Shown here one piece after another: positions 1-8,046 of a stretch of 64,000 nucleotides of DNA. Both the position numbers and the translations under genes were made by a program. Position 1 is the stretch's first letter, and every line of letters starts with the position of its first letter. The stretch comes from JAWKWH01 sp963669285 (GTDB lineage: Bacteria; Pseudomonadota; Alphaproteobacteria; Rhizobiales; Rhizobiaceae). The stretch covers positions 124,001 to 188,000 of the forward strand of contig CAXXSI010000016.1 of assembly GCA_963669285.2 (NCBI GenBank), written 5' to 3'. Under the pieces are notes generated by a model. The model made no database searches. It saw nothing but the letters and a program-made list of their open reading frames with translations, and had not been told where the DNA came from.

Positions 1-1
1 G

Positions 2-1003
2 AGCGACAAGCCGCTGATTTCGGCCGAAGGGCTTTGCGTGTACTACGGACTCGGCCGCAAGTTGATTGGTACGACACCGGTCATCCGGGCGGTTGAGAAG
101 GTCGACATAGACATTCCGAAGGGTTCGTTTTTCGGGCTGGTGGGTGAATCGGGATCCGGCAAGACCACACTTGGCCGGGCGCTGCTCAAGGCTGCGCCGA
201 TCAGTGACGGCACCATCAATTACGACGATGGCGAAGTTCAGTATGATGTCGCCGAGCTAACCAAGAACGACCTGAAAGAATACCGAAAGCGGGCACAATT
301 GATCTTTCAGGATCCCTATGCGGCGCTGAGCCCGCGCATGACGGTGCGCGATATCATCGCCGAACCGCTGGAAGTGATGAAGCTGACGTCGTCACGTCAG
401 GAAACCGATGAGAAAGTCCGTGAGATCGCGGCCAAATGCCGGTTGAACCTGGAACATCTGCGGCGGTTTCCACATGCGTTTTCCGGCGGTCAGCGCCAAC
501 GCATTTCGATAGCCCGCGCACTGGTTTCAAATCCGCGCTTCGTCGTCGCCGATGAAAGCGTTGCAGCGCTTGATGTATCGATTCAGGCTGATGTTCTAAA
601 CCTGTTGAAAGACTTGCAGAACGAACTCGGGCTGACTTACCTGTTCATCAGCCATGATCTCAGCGTGGTTGCCCATATCTGCGACCATGTAGCGGTGATG
701 TATCTCGGGCGTCTTGTCGAAAGCGGACCGACGCGCGACCTGTTCAACAATCCGCGCCATCCATATACACAGGCGTTGCTGTCGGCGATCCCGTCGCTCG
801 ATCCCGATCATCGCGGCCATGCGCAAAAGCTCGAGGGGGAAATCCCGAGCCCGGCAGATCCGCCACCCGGCTGCAAGTTCCAGACCCGCTGCCGCTTTGC
901 CACCGATCACTGCCGACGCGAAGAACCAAAGCTGGAAGAAGTGGGCACCGAACACGAGGTCGCCTGCCACCGCTGGCAGGAGTTGGCCGCCGAAAACGCT
1001 TGA
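2..1003 (+). CDS. Peptide/nickel-type ABC transporter ATP-binding protein (5' end outside window)
   Basis: This is the ATPase of a binding-protein-dependent importer of the oligopeptide/dipeptide/nickel (OppF/DppF) class, acting on the cytoplasmic face of the membrane. The frame is open to the window edge, so the N-terminus is missing; a GTG at 38 is internal to the conserved region. Visible are Walker A GESGSGKTT, the signature FSGGQRQR, a Walker B ending in ADES rather than the usual DEP, the switch histidine in SHDL, and the C-terminal oligopeptide-type tail with spaced cysteines (CKFQTRC...C...C). It could also be the second half of a fused double-ATPase. The transported substrate cannot be read from the ATPase. 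It ends one base before the convergent sulfatase gene. Confidence 0.9.
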   Translation, partial: SDKPLISAEGLCVYYGLGRKLIGTTPVIRAVEKVDIDIPKGSFFGLVGESGSGKTTLGRALLKAAPISDGTINYDDGEVQYDVAELTKNDLKEYRKRAQLIFQDPYAALSPRMTVRDIIAEPLEVMKLTSSRQETDEKVREIAAKCRLNLEHLRRFPHAFSGGQRQRISIARALVSNPRFVVADESVAALDVSIQADVLNLLKDLQNELGLTYLFISHDLSVVAHICDHVAVMYLGRLVESGPTRDLFNNPRHPYTQALLSAIPSLDPDHRGHAQKLEGEIPSPADPPPGCKFQTRCRFATDHCRREEPKLEEVGTEHEVACHRWQELAAENA

Positions 1004-1004
1004 G

Positions 1005-2543
1005 CTACCAGCGGTTGCCGGTGCTGATCCCATTATCCGTTATCATCATCAACGCACGGGATTGATCCGCATGGCGCATGCGGTGGTCCAGCATTCTGGC
1101 GGTCAGTCGGAGAAGTTCCGACTGATAGGCCGGATCGTTGGCGACGTTGCTGTTTTCTCCGGGGTCGGCTTCCAGATCGAACAGAATTGGCGGTAATCCG
1201 CCGTTGAAATGGACCAGTTTGAACCGCTTTTCGCGCAGAATTGCGCAATTGGCCTCGGTATGGTGACATTGCAGATGCCGCTGAAAGCGCGTCGGCTCAA
1301 GCGGATGGCCAAAGTCGAACTCGGCAAAAATGTGGTCGCGCCAATCGGCAGGCTGTGATTCCCCAACAAATGGCAACAGCGAGCGGCCATCGAAAGCCGG
1401 CGGAATTTCCTGGCCGATCCACTGCAGAATCGTTGGAGCGATGTCGATGGATTCGGTGAATTCCTCGACCGTTTGACCGGCCGTATGCGCTCGGCGCGGG
1501 TCGCGGATGATCAGCGGAACGTGATAGGCGGCGTCGTGAAAGGTGCTCTTGCCCCATTTGCGCTTGTCACCGAGCATCTCTCCATGATCGGCGGTTACGA
1601 TCACCAGGGTGTCGTCGGCTTGACCGGTTTCATTGAGATAATCGAGCAATCGACCGACATGGTGGTCGGCCTCGGTGGCAAGGCCGAAATAGACGGCGCG
1701 CAAGGCATCGGCGTCATCGTCGGGCAACCTGTCCATGCGGCCGTCGAAGCCGATGTAGAGCCCGTGTTCGTCCGGAGACGAAAAAAATGCTTCGATGAAT
1801 GGATGGCTTTTGCGGTAATGATCGAAGTCGTCCGGACGGTCGGCTTTCGGCACATCGGCGATGTCGTACATGCGGTTATACGGTTCGGGGGCTACCAGCG
1901 GCGGGTGCGGTTTGATGAAGGTAACATGCGCGAACCAGTCATTGCGCTGCCGCACCGATAGCGCTTTCATCGTTTCGGTCGCTAGAAACGCCGATTCGCC
2001 GTCCTCTGCCTTGTACATTGCCGGTCCGCGAATGTGGGATTGCGGCTTGCCGTCATTTTGCGGAAAGAACGTCGCCCAATAGGCGTCCGGTATTTCGTAG
2101 CCTTTGTGTCGAAGGTCCGCGCACCAGGTCAGATTGGTTTCGGCACGCATTTCGACTTGTTCGCGAAATCCCGGCAGCACGCCTTCGTAGTCCGTGAGAT
2201 CGGGATCGGCGGTTGCCCGGCCGACGGGGTCAGTGCTGGTGTCGGTATAGCCGAACAGCAGAGGTTCATAACCCGATTTCCGTGCCTCGAGCGCGAGGTT
2301 GGGAATATCGCCAGCCAGCGGTGTTCCGTTGCGGATCGACCGGTGGTTCAACGCATAGCGCCCGGTCAGCAGGCTGGCGCGCGACGGCCCGCAGGGAACG
2401 GTCACTGAATAGTGGTTTTTGAAGGCGACGCCCTGAGATATCAGGCGATCCAGGTTGGGCGTTTTCACAGCGCCTGAGAGCGACCCGGAAATGCAATCAG
2501 CACGTAATTGGTCGAGTACGATGAAAAGAACTTTTCCGGCCAT
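1005..2543 (-). CDS. Sulfatase-family hydrolase, phosphonate monoester hydrolase-like
   Basis: This is a predicted 512-residue alkaline-phosphatase-superfamily enzyme that hydrolyses sulfate or phosphonate/phosphate esters. Metal-site residues sit near the start in FIVLDQLRAD. The formylglycine motif CGPSRASLLTGR has its modified cysteine at about residue 51, and a second metal motif reads TADHGEMLG. From memory, the overall pattern (VPCGPSRAS, PHPPLVAPEPYN, ESIDIAPTILQW, FDLEADPGENSN) resembles rhizobial phosphonate monoester hydrolases more than choline sulfatase. The ATG at 2543 is preferred over an upstream start at 2606 because GAGGGA lies 8 bases before it. A formylglycine-generating enzyme is not in the window. 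The gene is divergent from the GMC gene, so a shared regulator is plausible. The true substrate is unknown. Confidence 0.85.
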   Translation of the reverse strand: MAGKVLFIVLDQLRADCISGSLSGAVKTPNLDRLISQGVAFKNHYSVTVPCGPSRASLLTGRYALNHRSIRNGTPLAGDIPNLALEARKSGYEPLLFGYTDTSTDPVGRATADPDLTDYEGVLPGFREQVEMRAETNLTWCADLRHKGYEIPDAYWATFFPQNDGKPQSHIRGPAMYKAEDGESAFLATETMKALSVRQRNDWFAHVTFIKPHPPLVAPEPYNRMYDIADVPKADRPDDFDHYRKSHPFIEAFFSSPDEHGLYIGFDGRMDRLPDDDADALRAVYFGLATEADHHVGRLLDYLNETGQADDTLVIVTADHGEMLGDKRKWGKSTFHDAAYHVPLIIRDPRRAHTAGQTVEEFTESIDIAPTILQWIGQEIPPAFDGRSLLPFVGESQPADWRDHIFAEFDFGHPLEPTRFQRHLQCHHTEANCAILREKRFKLVHFNGGLPPILFDLEADPGENSNVANDPAYQSELLRLTARMLDHRMRHADQSRALMMITDNGISTGNRW

Positions 2544-2727
2544 TGCAGATGTCCCTCGCGAAAAGTCAAATGGAAGGATGGATTGCTTCCCGCCGATCTG
2601 AAGCATGATTCAGAAGGATGTTTCAACCGCAATAAATCCGATGGAATTACAACCAAAATTGATCCTTGAGGCCACGTCGCAAGAATTTGGGGGCATTGCA
2701 GCTAGAAAATCGAAAAATGTCAGAAAA

Positions 2728-2744
2728 TGAGACTTGCAGTCTCA
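2728..2744. promoter_or_regulatory. 17-bp palindrome in the sulfatase/GMC divergent promoter region
   Basis: The sequence TGAGACT-TGC-AGTCTCA has perfect 7-base arms around a 3-base centre. It lies in the 247-base gap between the two divergent genes, 47 bases before the GMC start. A TCTCATT at 2751-2757 also mirrors the AATGAGA at 2726-2732. Position and symmetry fit a dimeric repressor or activator site, but no regulator gene adjoins it and no family consensus is recognised. Confidence 0.5.
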
Positions 2745-2790
2745 ATAATTTCTCATTATTGCTTGTTGGAGAAGTCGCCTGGTTGGAGTC

Positions 2791-4398
2791 GTGGGTTTGC
2801 AGGAAATTGAAGCCGACTATGTCGTGATTGGCGCCGGATCTGCCGGCTGTGTGCTGGCCAATCGTTTAAGCGCCGATCCGAGAACGCGGGTTGTGCTGCT
2901 CGAGGCCGGTGGCCGTGACACAAATCCGTGGATCCACATCCCGGTCGGCTATTTCAAAACCATGCACAATCCGAAGGTGGACTGGTGTTACAAGACCGAG
3001 CCTGATCCCGGGCTCAACGGTCGGCGCTTGGACTGGCCGCGCGGCAAGGTTCTTGGCGGCTCGAGTTCACTCAACGGCCTGCTTTATGTGCGGGGACAAC
3101 CGGCTGACTATGACGGCTGGCGGCAGATGGGAAATGCCGGTTGGGGTTGGGAGGACGTGCTGCCGCTGTTCAAGAAATCGGAAGACCAGGAACGTGGTGG
3201 GGATGATTTTCACGGTACCGGCGGACCTCTGTCGGTATCCAATATGCGGCTTTCGCGCCCGATTTGCGACGCTTGGGTGGCTGCGGCGCAGAATGCCGGA
3301 TATCCGTTCAATCCGGATTACAACGGTGCGGAGCAGGAGGGTGTAGGCTATTTCCAGCTGACGACGAAGAACGGCAGGCGGTGCAGTGCTGCGGTTGCCT
3401 ACCTCAACCCGGTGAAAACACGCGAAAACCTGACCATCATCACCAGGGCGCAGACCCGGCGCCTCCGGTTTAATGGCCAGACCTGTACAGGCGTCACCTT
3501 TACGGGGCGCGATGGCCGTGAAACAACGGTTGCCGCCAAACGCGAGGTGATCCTCTCCGCCGGCGCTATCGGATCGCCGCAGATTCTCATGTATTCCGGT
3601 GTAGGAGAAGCCGGGCAGCTCAAGGACAATGGTATTGCGGTACTGAGCGATTTGCCCGGTGTCGGCAAGAATCTGCAGGATCATCTTCAAGCGCGGCTGG
3701 TATTCAAATGCCATGAACCGACATTGAATGACGAAGTACGCAGCCTGTTCGACCAGTTTCGCATCGGACTGAAATATCTTCTGTTCCGCGCCGGGCCGAT
3801 GACGATGGCCGCCAGTCTGGCTACCGGATTTTTGAAGACAAGACCGGAAGTCGAAACTCCTGATATCCAGTTTCACATTCAACCGTGGTCCGCAGATAGT
3901 CCCGGCGAAGGTGTGCATCCGTTTTCCGCGTTCACAGCATCGGTATGCCAGTTGCGGCCTGAAAGCCGTGGTGAGGTTCGCCTTGCCGGGGCCGACCCGC
4001 TGACCTATCCGAAAATTCACCCCAACTATCTGTCGACGGAGACAGACAGGCAAACAATCGTCGAGGGCATAAGAATTGCACTGAAAATCGCCCGTACCGA
4101 ACCGCTGTCGGGTAAGATTTCGGAGTTTTTTCGCCCGGAAGATGGCGCGGACACAGACGATGCTTTGCTGGATTGGGCACGCGGTAATTCAACGACGATC
4201 TACCATCCGGCCGGTACTTGCAAAATGGGTGCCGGCCGAGATGCCGTGGTTGACCATCGGTTGCGGGTTCACGGATTGAAGGGTCTTCGCGTCGCTGATT
4301 GTTCGATCATGCCGCAGATCGTATCCGGCAACACCAATGCGCCTGCTATCATGATTGGCGAGAAGGCATCGCAATTGGTTTTGGAAGACGCACGATGA
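2791..4398 (+). CDS. GMC-family FAD-dependent alcohol dehydrogenase (possible isethionate dehydrogenase)
   Basis: This 535-residue glucose-methanol-choline oxidoreductase carries the FAD dinucleotide motif GAGSAG at residues 14-19, the GMC signature RGKVLGGSSSLNG, and a catalytic pair suggested by H472 in YHPAGTCKMG and N516 in GNTNAP. It has no signal peptide. The GTG at 2791 is chosen because GGAG precedes it and the FAD motif follows at the normal distance. General annotation would be choline dehydrogenase-like. Placement just upstream of xsc and a sulfite exporter suggests it may oxidise a sulfonated alcohol; GMC enzymes called IseJ oxidise isethionate to sulfoacetaldehyde in other proteobacteria. 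That assignment is inferred from context only. Confidence 0.85.
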   Translation: MGLQEIEADYVVIGAGSAGCVLANRLSADPRTRVVLLEAGGRDTNPWIHIPVGYFKTMHNPKVDWCYKTEPDPGLNGRRLDWPRGKVLGGSSSLNGLLYVRGQPADYDGWRQMGNAGWGWEDVLPLFKKSEDQERGGDDFHGTGGPLSVSNMRLSRPICDAWVAAAQNAGYPFNPDYNGAEQEGVGYFQLTTKNGRRCSAAVAYLNPVKTRENLTIITRAQTRRLRFNGQTCTGVTFTGRDGRETTVAAKREVILSAGAIGSPQILMYSGVGEAGQLKDNGIAVLSDLPGVGKNLQDHLQARLVFKCHEPTLNDEVRSLFDQFRIGLKYLLFRAGPMTMAASLATGFLKTRPEVETPDIQFHIQPWSADSPGEGVHPFSAFTASVCQLRPESRGEVRLAGADPLTYPKIHPNYLSTETDRQTIVEGIRIALKIARTEPLSGKISEFFRPEDGADTDDALLDWARGNSTTIYHPAGTCKMGAGRDAVVDHRLRVHGLKGLRVADCSIMPQIVSGNTNAPAIMIGEKASQLVLEDAR

Positions 4399-4480
4399 GT
4401 CGCGGCTGCCTCTAACTGTGCCAATGACTATGGACCAATGCAGAATAACGATGAGGCCCTAAGCCAATTTGAAATGCCGC

Positions 4481-4503
4481 ACTAAACCAAATGGCAGTTT
4501 AGT
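4481..4503. promoter_or_regulatory. Inverted repeat upstream of xsc
   Basis: ACTAAAC and GTTTAGT form perfect 7-base arms around 9 bases, centred about 66 bases before the xsc ATG. A second short hairpin (CCGGCT-GTG-AGCCGG) follows at 4512-4526. It may be an operator or a leader hairpin. It is unrelated in sequence to the palindrome at 2728. Confidence 0.4.
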
Positions 4504-4557
4504 TCGGGGAACCGGCTGTGAGCCGGATAATCTGTGAGAGACAAGGGAAGCAGCAAA

Positions 4558-6333
4558 ATGAAAATGACCACCGAGGAAGCCTTCGTAAAGGTTCTGCAAA
4601 TGCACGGTATCGAACATGGTTTCGGCATTATCGGTTCGGCGTTTATGCCGATTTCGGATCTGTTTCCCAAGGCCGGAGTTACCTTTTGGGATGTGGCGCA
4701 CGAGACCAACGGCGGTTTGATCTGTGACGGATACACACGGGCAACCGGTAAAATGGCGATGGCGATAGCTCAGAACGGGCCGGGCGTGACCGGTTTTGTG
4801 ACTGCCATCAAGACTGCCTACTGGAACCACACCCCAATGCTTCTGGTTACGCCGCAGGCGGCCAACAAGACTATCGGGCAGGGCGGATTTCAGGAAGTCA
4901 ACCAAATGCCGATGTTCGCCGAGATGGTCTGTTATCAGGAGGAAGTGCGCGATCCGACACGCATTGCCGAGGTGCTCAACCGTGTGATCGAAAAGGCATG
5001 GCGCGGTTCTGCGCCGGCGCAGATCAACGTACCTCGCGACTACTGGACCCAAGTCATCGACATAGAGCTTCCACAGATTATCCGCTTTGAACGCCCGGCC
5101 GGCGGCAAGCAGGCGATTGCGGATGCGGCAAAACTGCTGTCGGAAGCGAAATTTCCGGTGATCCTGAATGGAGCCGGGGTTGTGCTTGGTGATGCGATCG
5201 ACGCGTCGAAAGCACTTGCCGAGCGGCTGTCGGCACCGGTGTGCTGCAACTATCAGCATAACGATGCTTTTCCCGGCAGTCACAAACTGTCGTGTGGACC
5301 GCTAGGTTACAATGGCTCAAAGGCGGCGATGGAACTGATCTCCAAGGCCGATGTGGTTTTGTGCCTCGGTTCGCGGCTCAATCCATTCTCGACATTGCCC
5401 GGATACGGCATCGACTATTGGCCCAAGCAAGCCAAGATCATACAGGTCGACATCAATGCCGATCGCATCGGGCTGACGAAAAAAGTGGCAGTCGGCATTC
5501 AGGGCGATGCAAAGCAGGTTGCCGAGCAAATTCTGGATCAACTGGCTGACGGTGCAGGCGATGCCGGCCGCGCCGAGCGCGAGGCGTTGGTCCACCAAAC
5601 CAAATCGGCGTGGCTGCAGACGCTTTCGAGCATGGACCATGAGGATGATGATCCCGGCACGAGCTGGAACCAGCGCGCACGCGACCGTGACGCAGACAGA
5701 ATGTCGCCGCGCCAGGCTTGGCGGGCGATCCAGGCGGGACTGCCTAAGGACGCGATCATTTCTTCGGATATCGGCAACAATTGTGCGATCGGCAACGCCT
5801 ATCCGACATTTGAGCAGGGCCGCAAATATCTGGCGCCGGGACTGTTCGGGCCGTGCGGTTACGGTTTTCCGTCGATCATTGGCGCCAAGATCGGTTGCCC
5901 GGATACACCGGTTGTCGGATTTGCCGGCGACGGCGCATTCGGTATCTCGATGAACGAGATGAGTTCGGTCGGTCGCGAAGAGTGGCCGGGGATCACCATG
6001 GTGATCTTCCGTAACTACCAGTGGGGTGCCGAAAAGCGGAACACGACGCTTTGGTATGACGACAATTTCGTCGGTACCGAGCTTGACCCGCATTTGTCCT
6101 ATGCGCGGGTGGCGGAAGGTTGCGGCCTCAAGGGCGTGACGGTGAAAACCCAGGCCGAGTTGACGGACGCGCTGCAAACTGCGTGCGCGGCACAAAAAGA
6201 CGGTGTCACCACGTTTATCGAGGTTGTTCTCAATCAGGAACTTGGCGAACCGTTCCGTCGCGACGCCATGAAAAAGCCTGTTGAAGTTGCCGGCATCGAC
6301 CCGGCCGACATGCGACCGCAACAGCCAATTTGA
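4558..6333 (+). CDS. xsc: Sulfoacetaldehyde acetyltransferase
   Basis: This thiamine-diphosphate enzyme converts sulfoacetaldehyde and phosphate to acetyl phosphate and sulfite, the desulfonation step of taurine and isethionate catabolism in the cytoplasm. The 591-residue protein has the three-domain plan of the acetolactate synthase family. The N-terminus (TTEEAFVKVLQMHGIEHGFG, then IIGSAFMPISD) is characteristic of Xsc. The cofactor motif starts GDG at 457-459 and continues to IFRN, with NQELGEPFRRDAM near the end. ATG 4558 is chosen over GTG 4534 because GGGA lies 9 bases upstream of it. No phosphate acetyltransferase gene follows, unlike many xsc loci, so acetyl phosphate must be handled by genes elsewhere. 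Confidence in the family is high. Confidence 0.95.
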   Translation: MKMTTEEAFVKVLQMHGIEHGFGIIGSAFMPISDLFPKAGVTFWDVAHETNGGLICDGYTRATGKMAMAIAQNGPGVTGFVTAIKTAYWNHTPMLLVTPQAANKTIGQGGFQEVNQMPMFAEMVCYQEEVRDPTRIAEVLNRVIEKAWRGSAPAQINVPRDYWTQVIDIELPQIIRFERPAGGKQAIADAAKLLSEAKFPVILNGAGVVLGDAIDASKALAERLSAPVCCNYQHNDAFPGSHKLSCGPLGYNGSKAAMELISKADVVLCLGSRLNPFSTLPGYGIDYWPKQAKIIQVDINADRIGLTKKVAVGIQGDAKQVAEQILDQLADGAGDAGRAEREALVHQTKSAWLQTLSSMDHEDDDPGTSWNQRARDRDADRMSPRQAWRAIQAGLPKDAIISSDIGNNCAIGNAYPTFEQGRKYLAPGLFGPCGYGFPSIIGAKIGCPDTPVVGFAGDGAFGISMNEMSSVGREEWPGITMVIFRNYQWGAEKRNTTLWYDDNFVGTELDPHLSYARVAEGCGLKGVTVKTQAELTDALQTACAAQKDGVTTFIEVVLNQELGEPFRRDAMKKPVEVAGIDPADMRPQQPI

Positions 6334-6337
6334 TTGA

Positions 6338-7105
6338 TTGTTGGACAGCCTTGCAGCATTTGCCGGCCTGACACCGGTTGAATGCGTGATCGTCGCTTCC
6401 GCCATTTTCATGGCGGGAGTGGTGCGTGGTTTTTCGGGATTTGCGCTCTCGGCGCTGGTGATGGCATCGGTCACGGTGATCATTCCGCCGGTCGAACTCA
6501 TCCCGTTGTGCTGGTTCCTGGAGATGACGGCGAGCATCGCGATGGTGCGGGGCGGTATCGCCGAGGCTGACCGCGGCATTGTGACGGGGCTGGTTGTCGG
6601 TTCGATTGTCGCCACGCCGGTCGGTCTGTATTTCACCACAACCCTGCCGGTCGATACATCCAAATCGATAGCCCTGCTGACCGTGCTTGCTCTCGCGGTC
6701 ACTCAGTTGGCGCGTGTGCGCTGGCGGTTCCTGGCGACGAAACCGGGTCTGTATGCGAGCGGCATAACGGCAGGTGTGGTGACGGGTCTTGCCTCTGTCG
6801 GCGGGCTGGTCGTTGCCCTTTACGTGCTGTCACAAGACATACCGGCACGGGTTATGCGCGCGTCTTTGGTCCTGTTCCTGTTTGCAACCAGTCTGGCGAC
6901 GTTTTTCTATCTTGCGTTCTTTGGTCTGGTGACCAATACGGTCCTGGCGCGCGCCGCCTTGGCGGTGCCACTGGTGATTGCCGGCGTGTATGCCGGGAAG
7001 TGGATATTCCGGCCGTCACTGGAAAGATATTACAAGCGGTTTTGCCTGCTGCTGCTCATCGGGTTGGCCTGTTTCGGTCTGGCCCGAAATGCAGGAATCG
7101 TATGA
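6338..7105 (+). CDS. TauE/SafE-family sulfite/anion exporter
   Basis: This is an integral inner-membrane protein of 255 residues with about seven or eight hydrophobic segments. It contains the family pattern MAGVVRGFSGFALSALVM near the N-terminus and a repeated half at TAGVVTGLASVGG. It starts at a TTG four bases after the xsc stop, so it is very likely co-translated with xsc. Members next to xsc (TauE, TauZ) are proposed to export the sulfite released by Xsc; this is family and context knowledge, not shown by the sequence. The absence of a better ATG or GTG near the first membrane span supports the TTG. Confidence 0.88.
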   Translation: MLDSLAAFAGLTPVECVIVASAIFMAGVVRGFSGFALSALVMASVTVIIPPVELIPLCWFLEMTASIAMVRGGIAEADRGIVTGLVVGSIVATPVGLYFTTTLPVDTSKSIALLTVLALAVTQLARVRWRFLATKPGLYASGITAGVVTGLASVGGLVVALYVLSQDIPARVMRASLVLFLFATSLATFFYLAFFGLVTNTVLARAALAVPLVIAGVYAGKWIFRPSLERYYKRFCLLLLIGLACFGLARNAGIV

Positions 7106-7196
7106 CGCACGGCGGAATTCGGCCTGAATTGCCGATGACCAGTGATGACGTTGCGGGTAGAATGGCGGTCGGTAGGCAAATGCCAAGGAGGACCCA

Positions 7197-8006
7197 TTGG
7201 CAAATCTTCTGGTCAAACCGTCGGGAAATACCGGCAAAGTGCACGATATTACGCCTGAAAGCGCCGGTTGGGGCTATGTCGGCTTCGGACTTTATCGCCT
7301 GAAACAAGGACAAACTATCAGTGAGGCGACCGGCGACCGCGAAGCCATTTTGGTGCTGGTAGAGGGCAGGGCTTCCGTTGCTGCCGGAGATGAGGATTTC
7401 GGCGAGATCGGCGAGCGAATGGATGTGTTCGAGCGCAAAAAACCATGGTGTGTCTATGTGCCGAACGACAGCAATTGGCAGGCTACAGCCAGCACCGACT
7501 GCACTTTGGCCGTTTGCACGGCGCCGGGCAAAGGCGGCCACAAGCCGCGCCTGATCGGACCGGATGACATCGGCGAGGAGGTCAGGGGCAAGGGCGCCAA
7601 CACGCGCTACATTCATCCCATCGCCATGGAAGACAAGGATGTTGCCGACAGCCTGCTGGTCACGGAAGTTTTCACACCGCAGGGCAATTGGTCATCCTAT
7701 CCGCCGCACCGGCATGATGAAGACGATTATCCGAACATGACCTATCTGGAGGAGACCTATTATCATCGGCTCAATCCGGCGCAGGGGTTCGGATTTCAGC
7801 GGGTTTTCACCGAGGATGGATCACTGGATGAGGCCATGGCCGTTGGCGACGGCGATGTCGTGCTGGTGCCGAAAGGGCACCATCCGTGCGCGGCGCCGTA
7901 CGGTTATGACATGTACTACCTCAACGTCATGGCCGGCCCGATGCGCAAATGGCGGTTCAAAAACCATCCCGATCATGACTGGATTGCCAAGCGCGACGCG
8001 CGATAG
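7197..8006 (+). CDS. iolB: 5-deoxy-glucuronate isomerase-like protein (IolB family)
   Basis: This 269-residue bicupin matches the KduI/IolB fold of the myo-inositol pathway enzyme that isomerises 5-deoxy-D-glucuronate to 2-deoxy-5-keto-D-gluconate. The metal-site region reads SSYPPHRHDEDDYPNMTYLE, where the histidines and glutamates are the expected ligands, followed by DVVLVPKGHHPCAAPYGYDM. The start is a TTG with a near-perfect AAGGAGG at 7185-7191, five bases upstream. No other iol gene is present, so the substrate may be inositol-derived, with the rest of the pathway elsewhere, or a related sugar acid. Family confidence is high; pathway assignment is moderate. Confidence 0.85.
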   Translation: MANLLVKPSGNTGKVHDITPESAGWGYVGFGLYRLKQGQTISEATGDREAILVLVEGRASVAAGDEDFGEIGERMDVFERKKPWCVYVPNDSNWQATASTDCTLAVCTAPGKGGHKPRLIGPDDIGEEVRGKGANTRYIHPIAMEDKDVADSLLVTEVFTPQGNWSSYPPHRHDEDDYPNMTYLEETYYHRLNPAQGFGFQRVFTEDGSLDEAMAVGDGDVVLVPKGHHPCAAPYGYDMYYLNVMAGPMRKWRFKNHPDHDWIAKRDAR

Positions 8007-8046
8007 AGTGTTTTGACCAATTGATTGCAGAATAGGAAGATATCGG

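Noticed and set aside
36..40. GTG at 38 as the start of the ABC ATPase.
   Set aside because: The frame continues upstream to the window edge with plausible coding residues, so the gene is partial.
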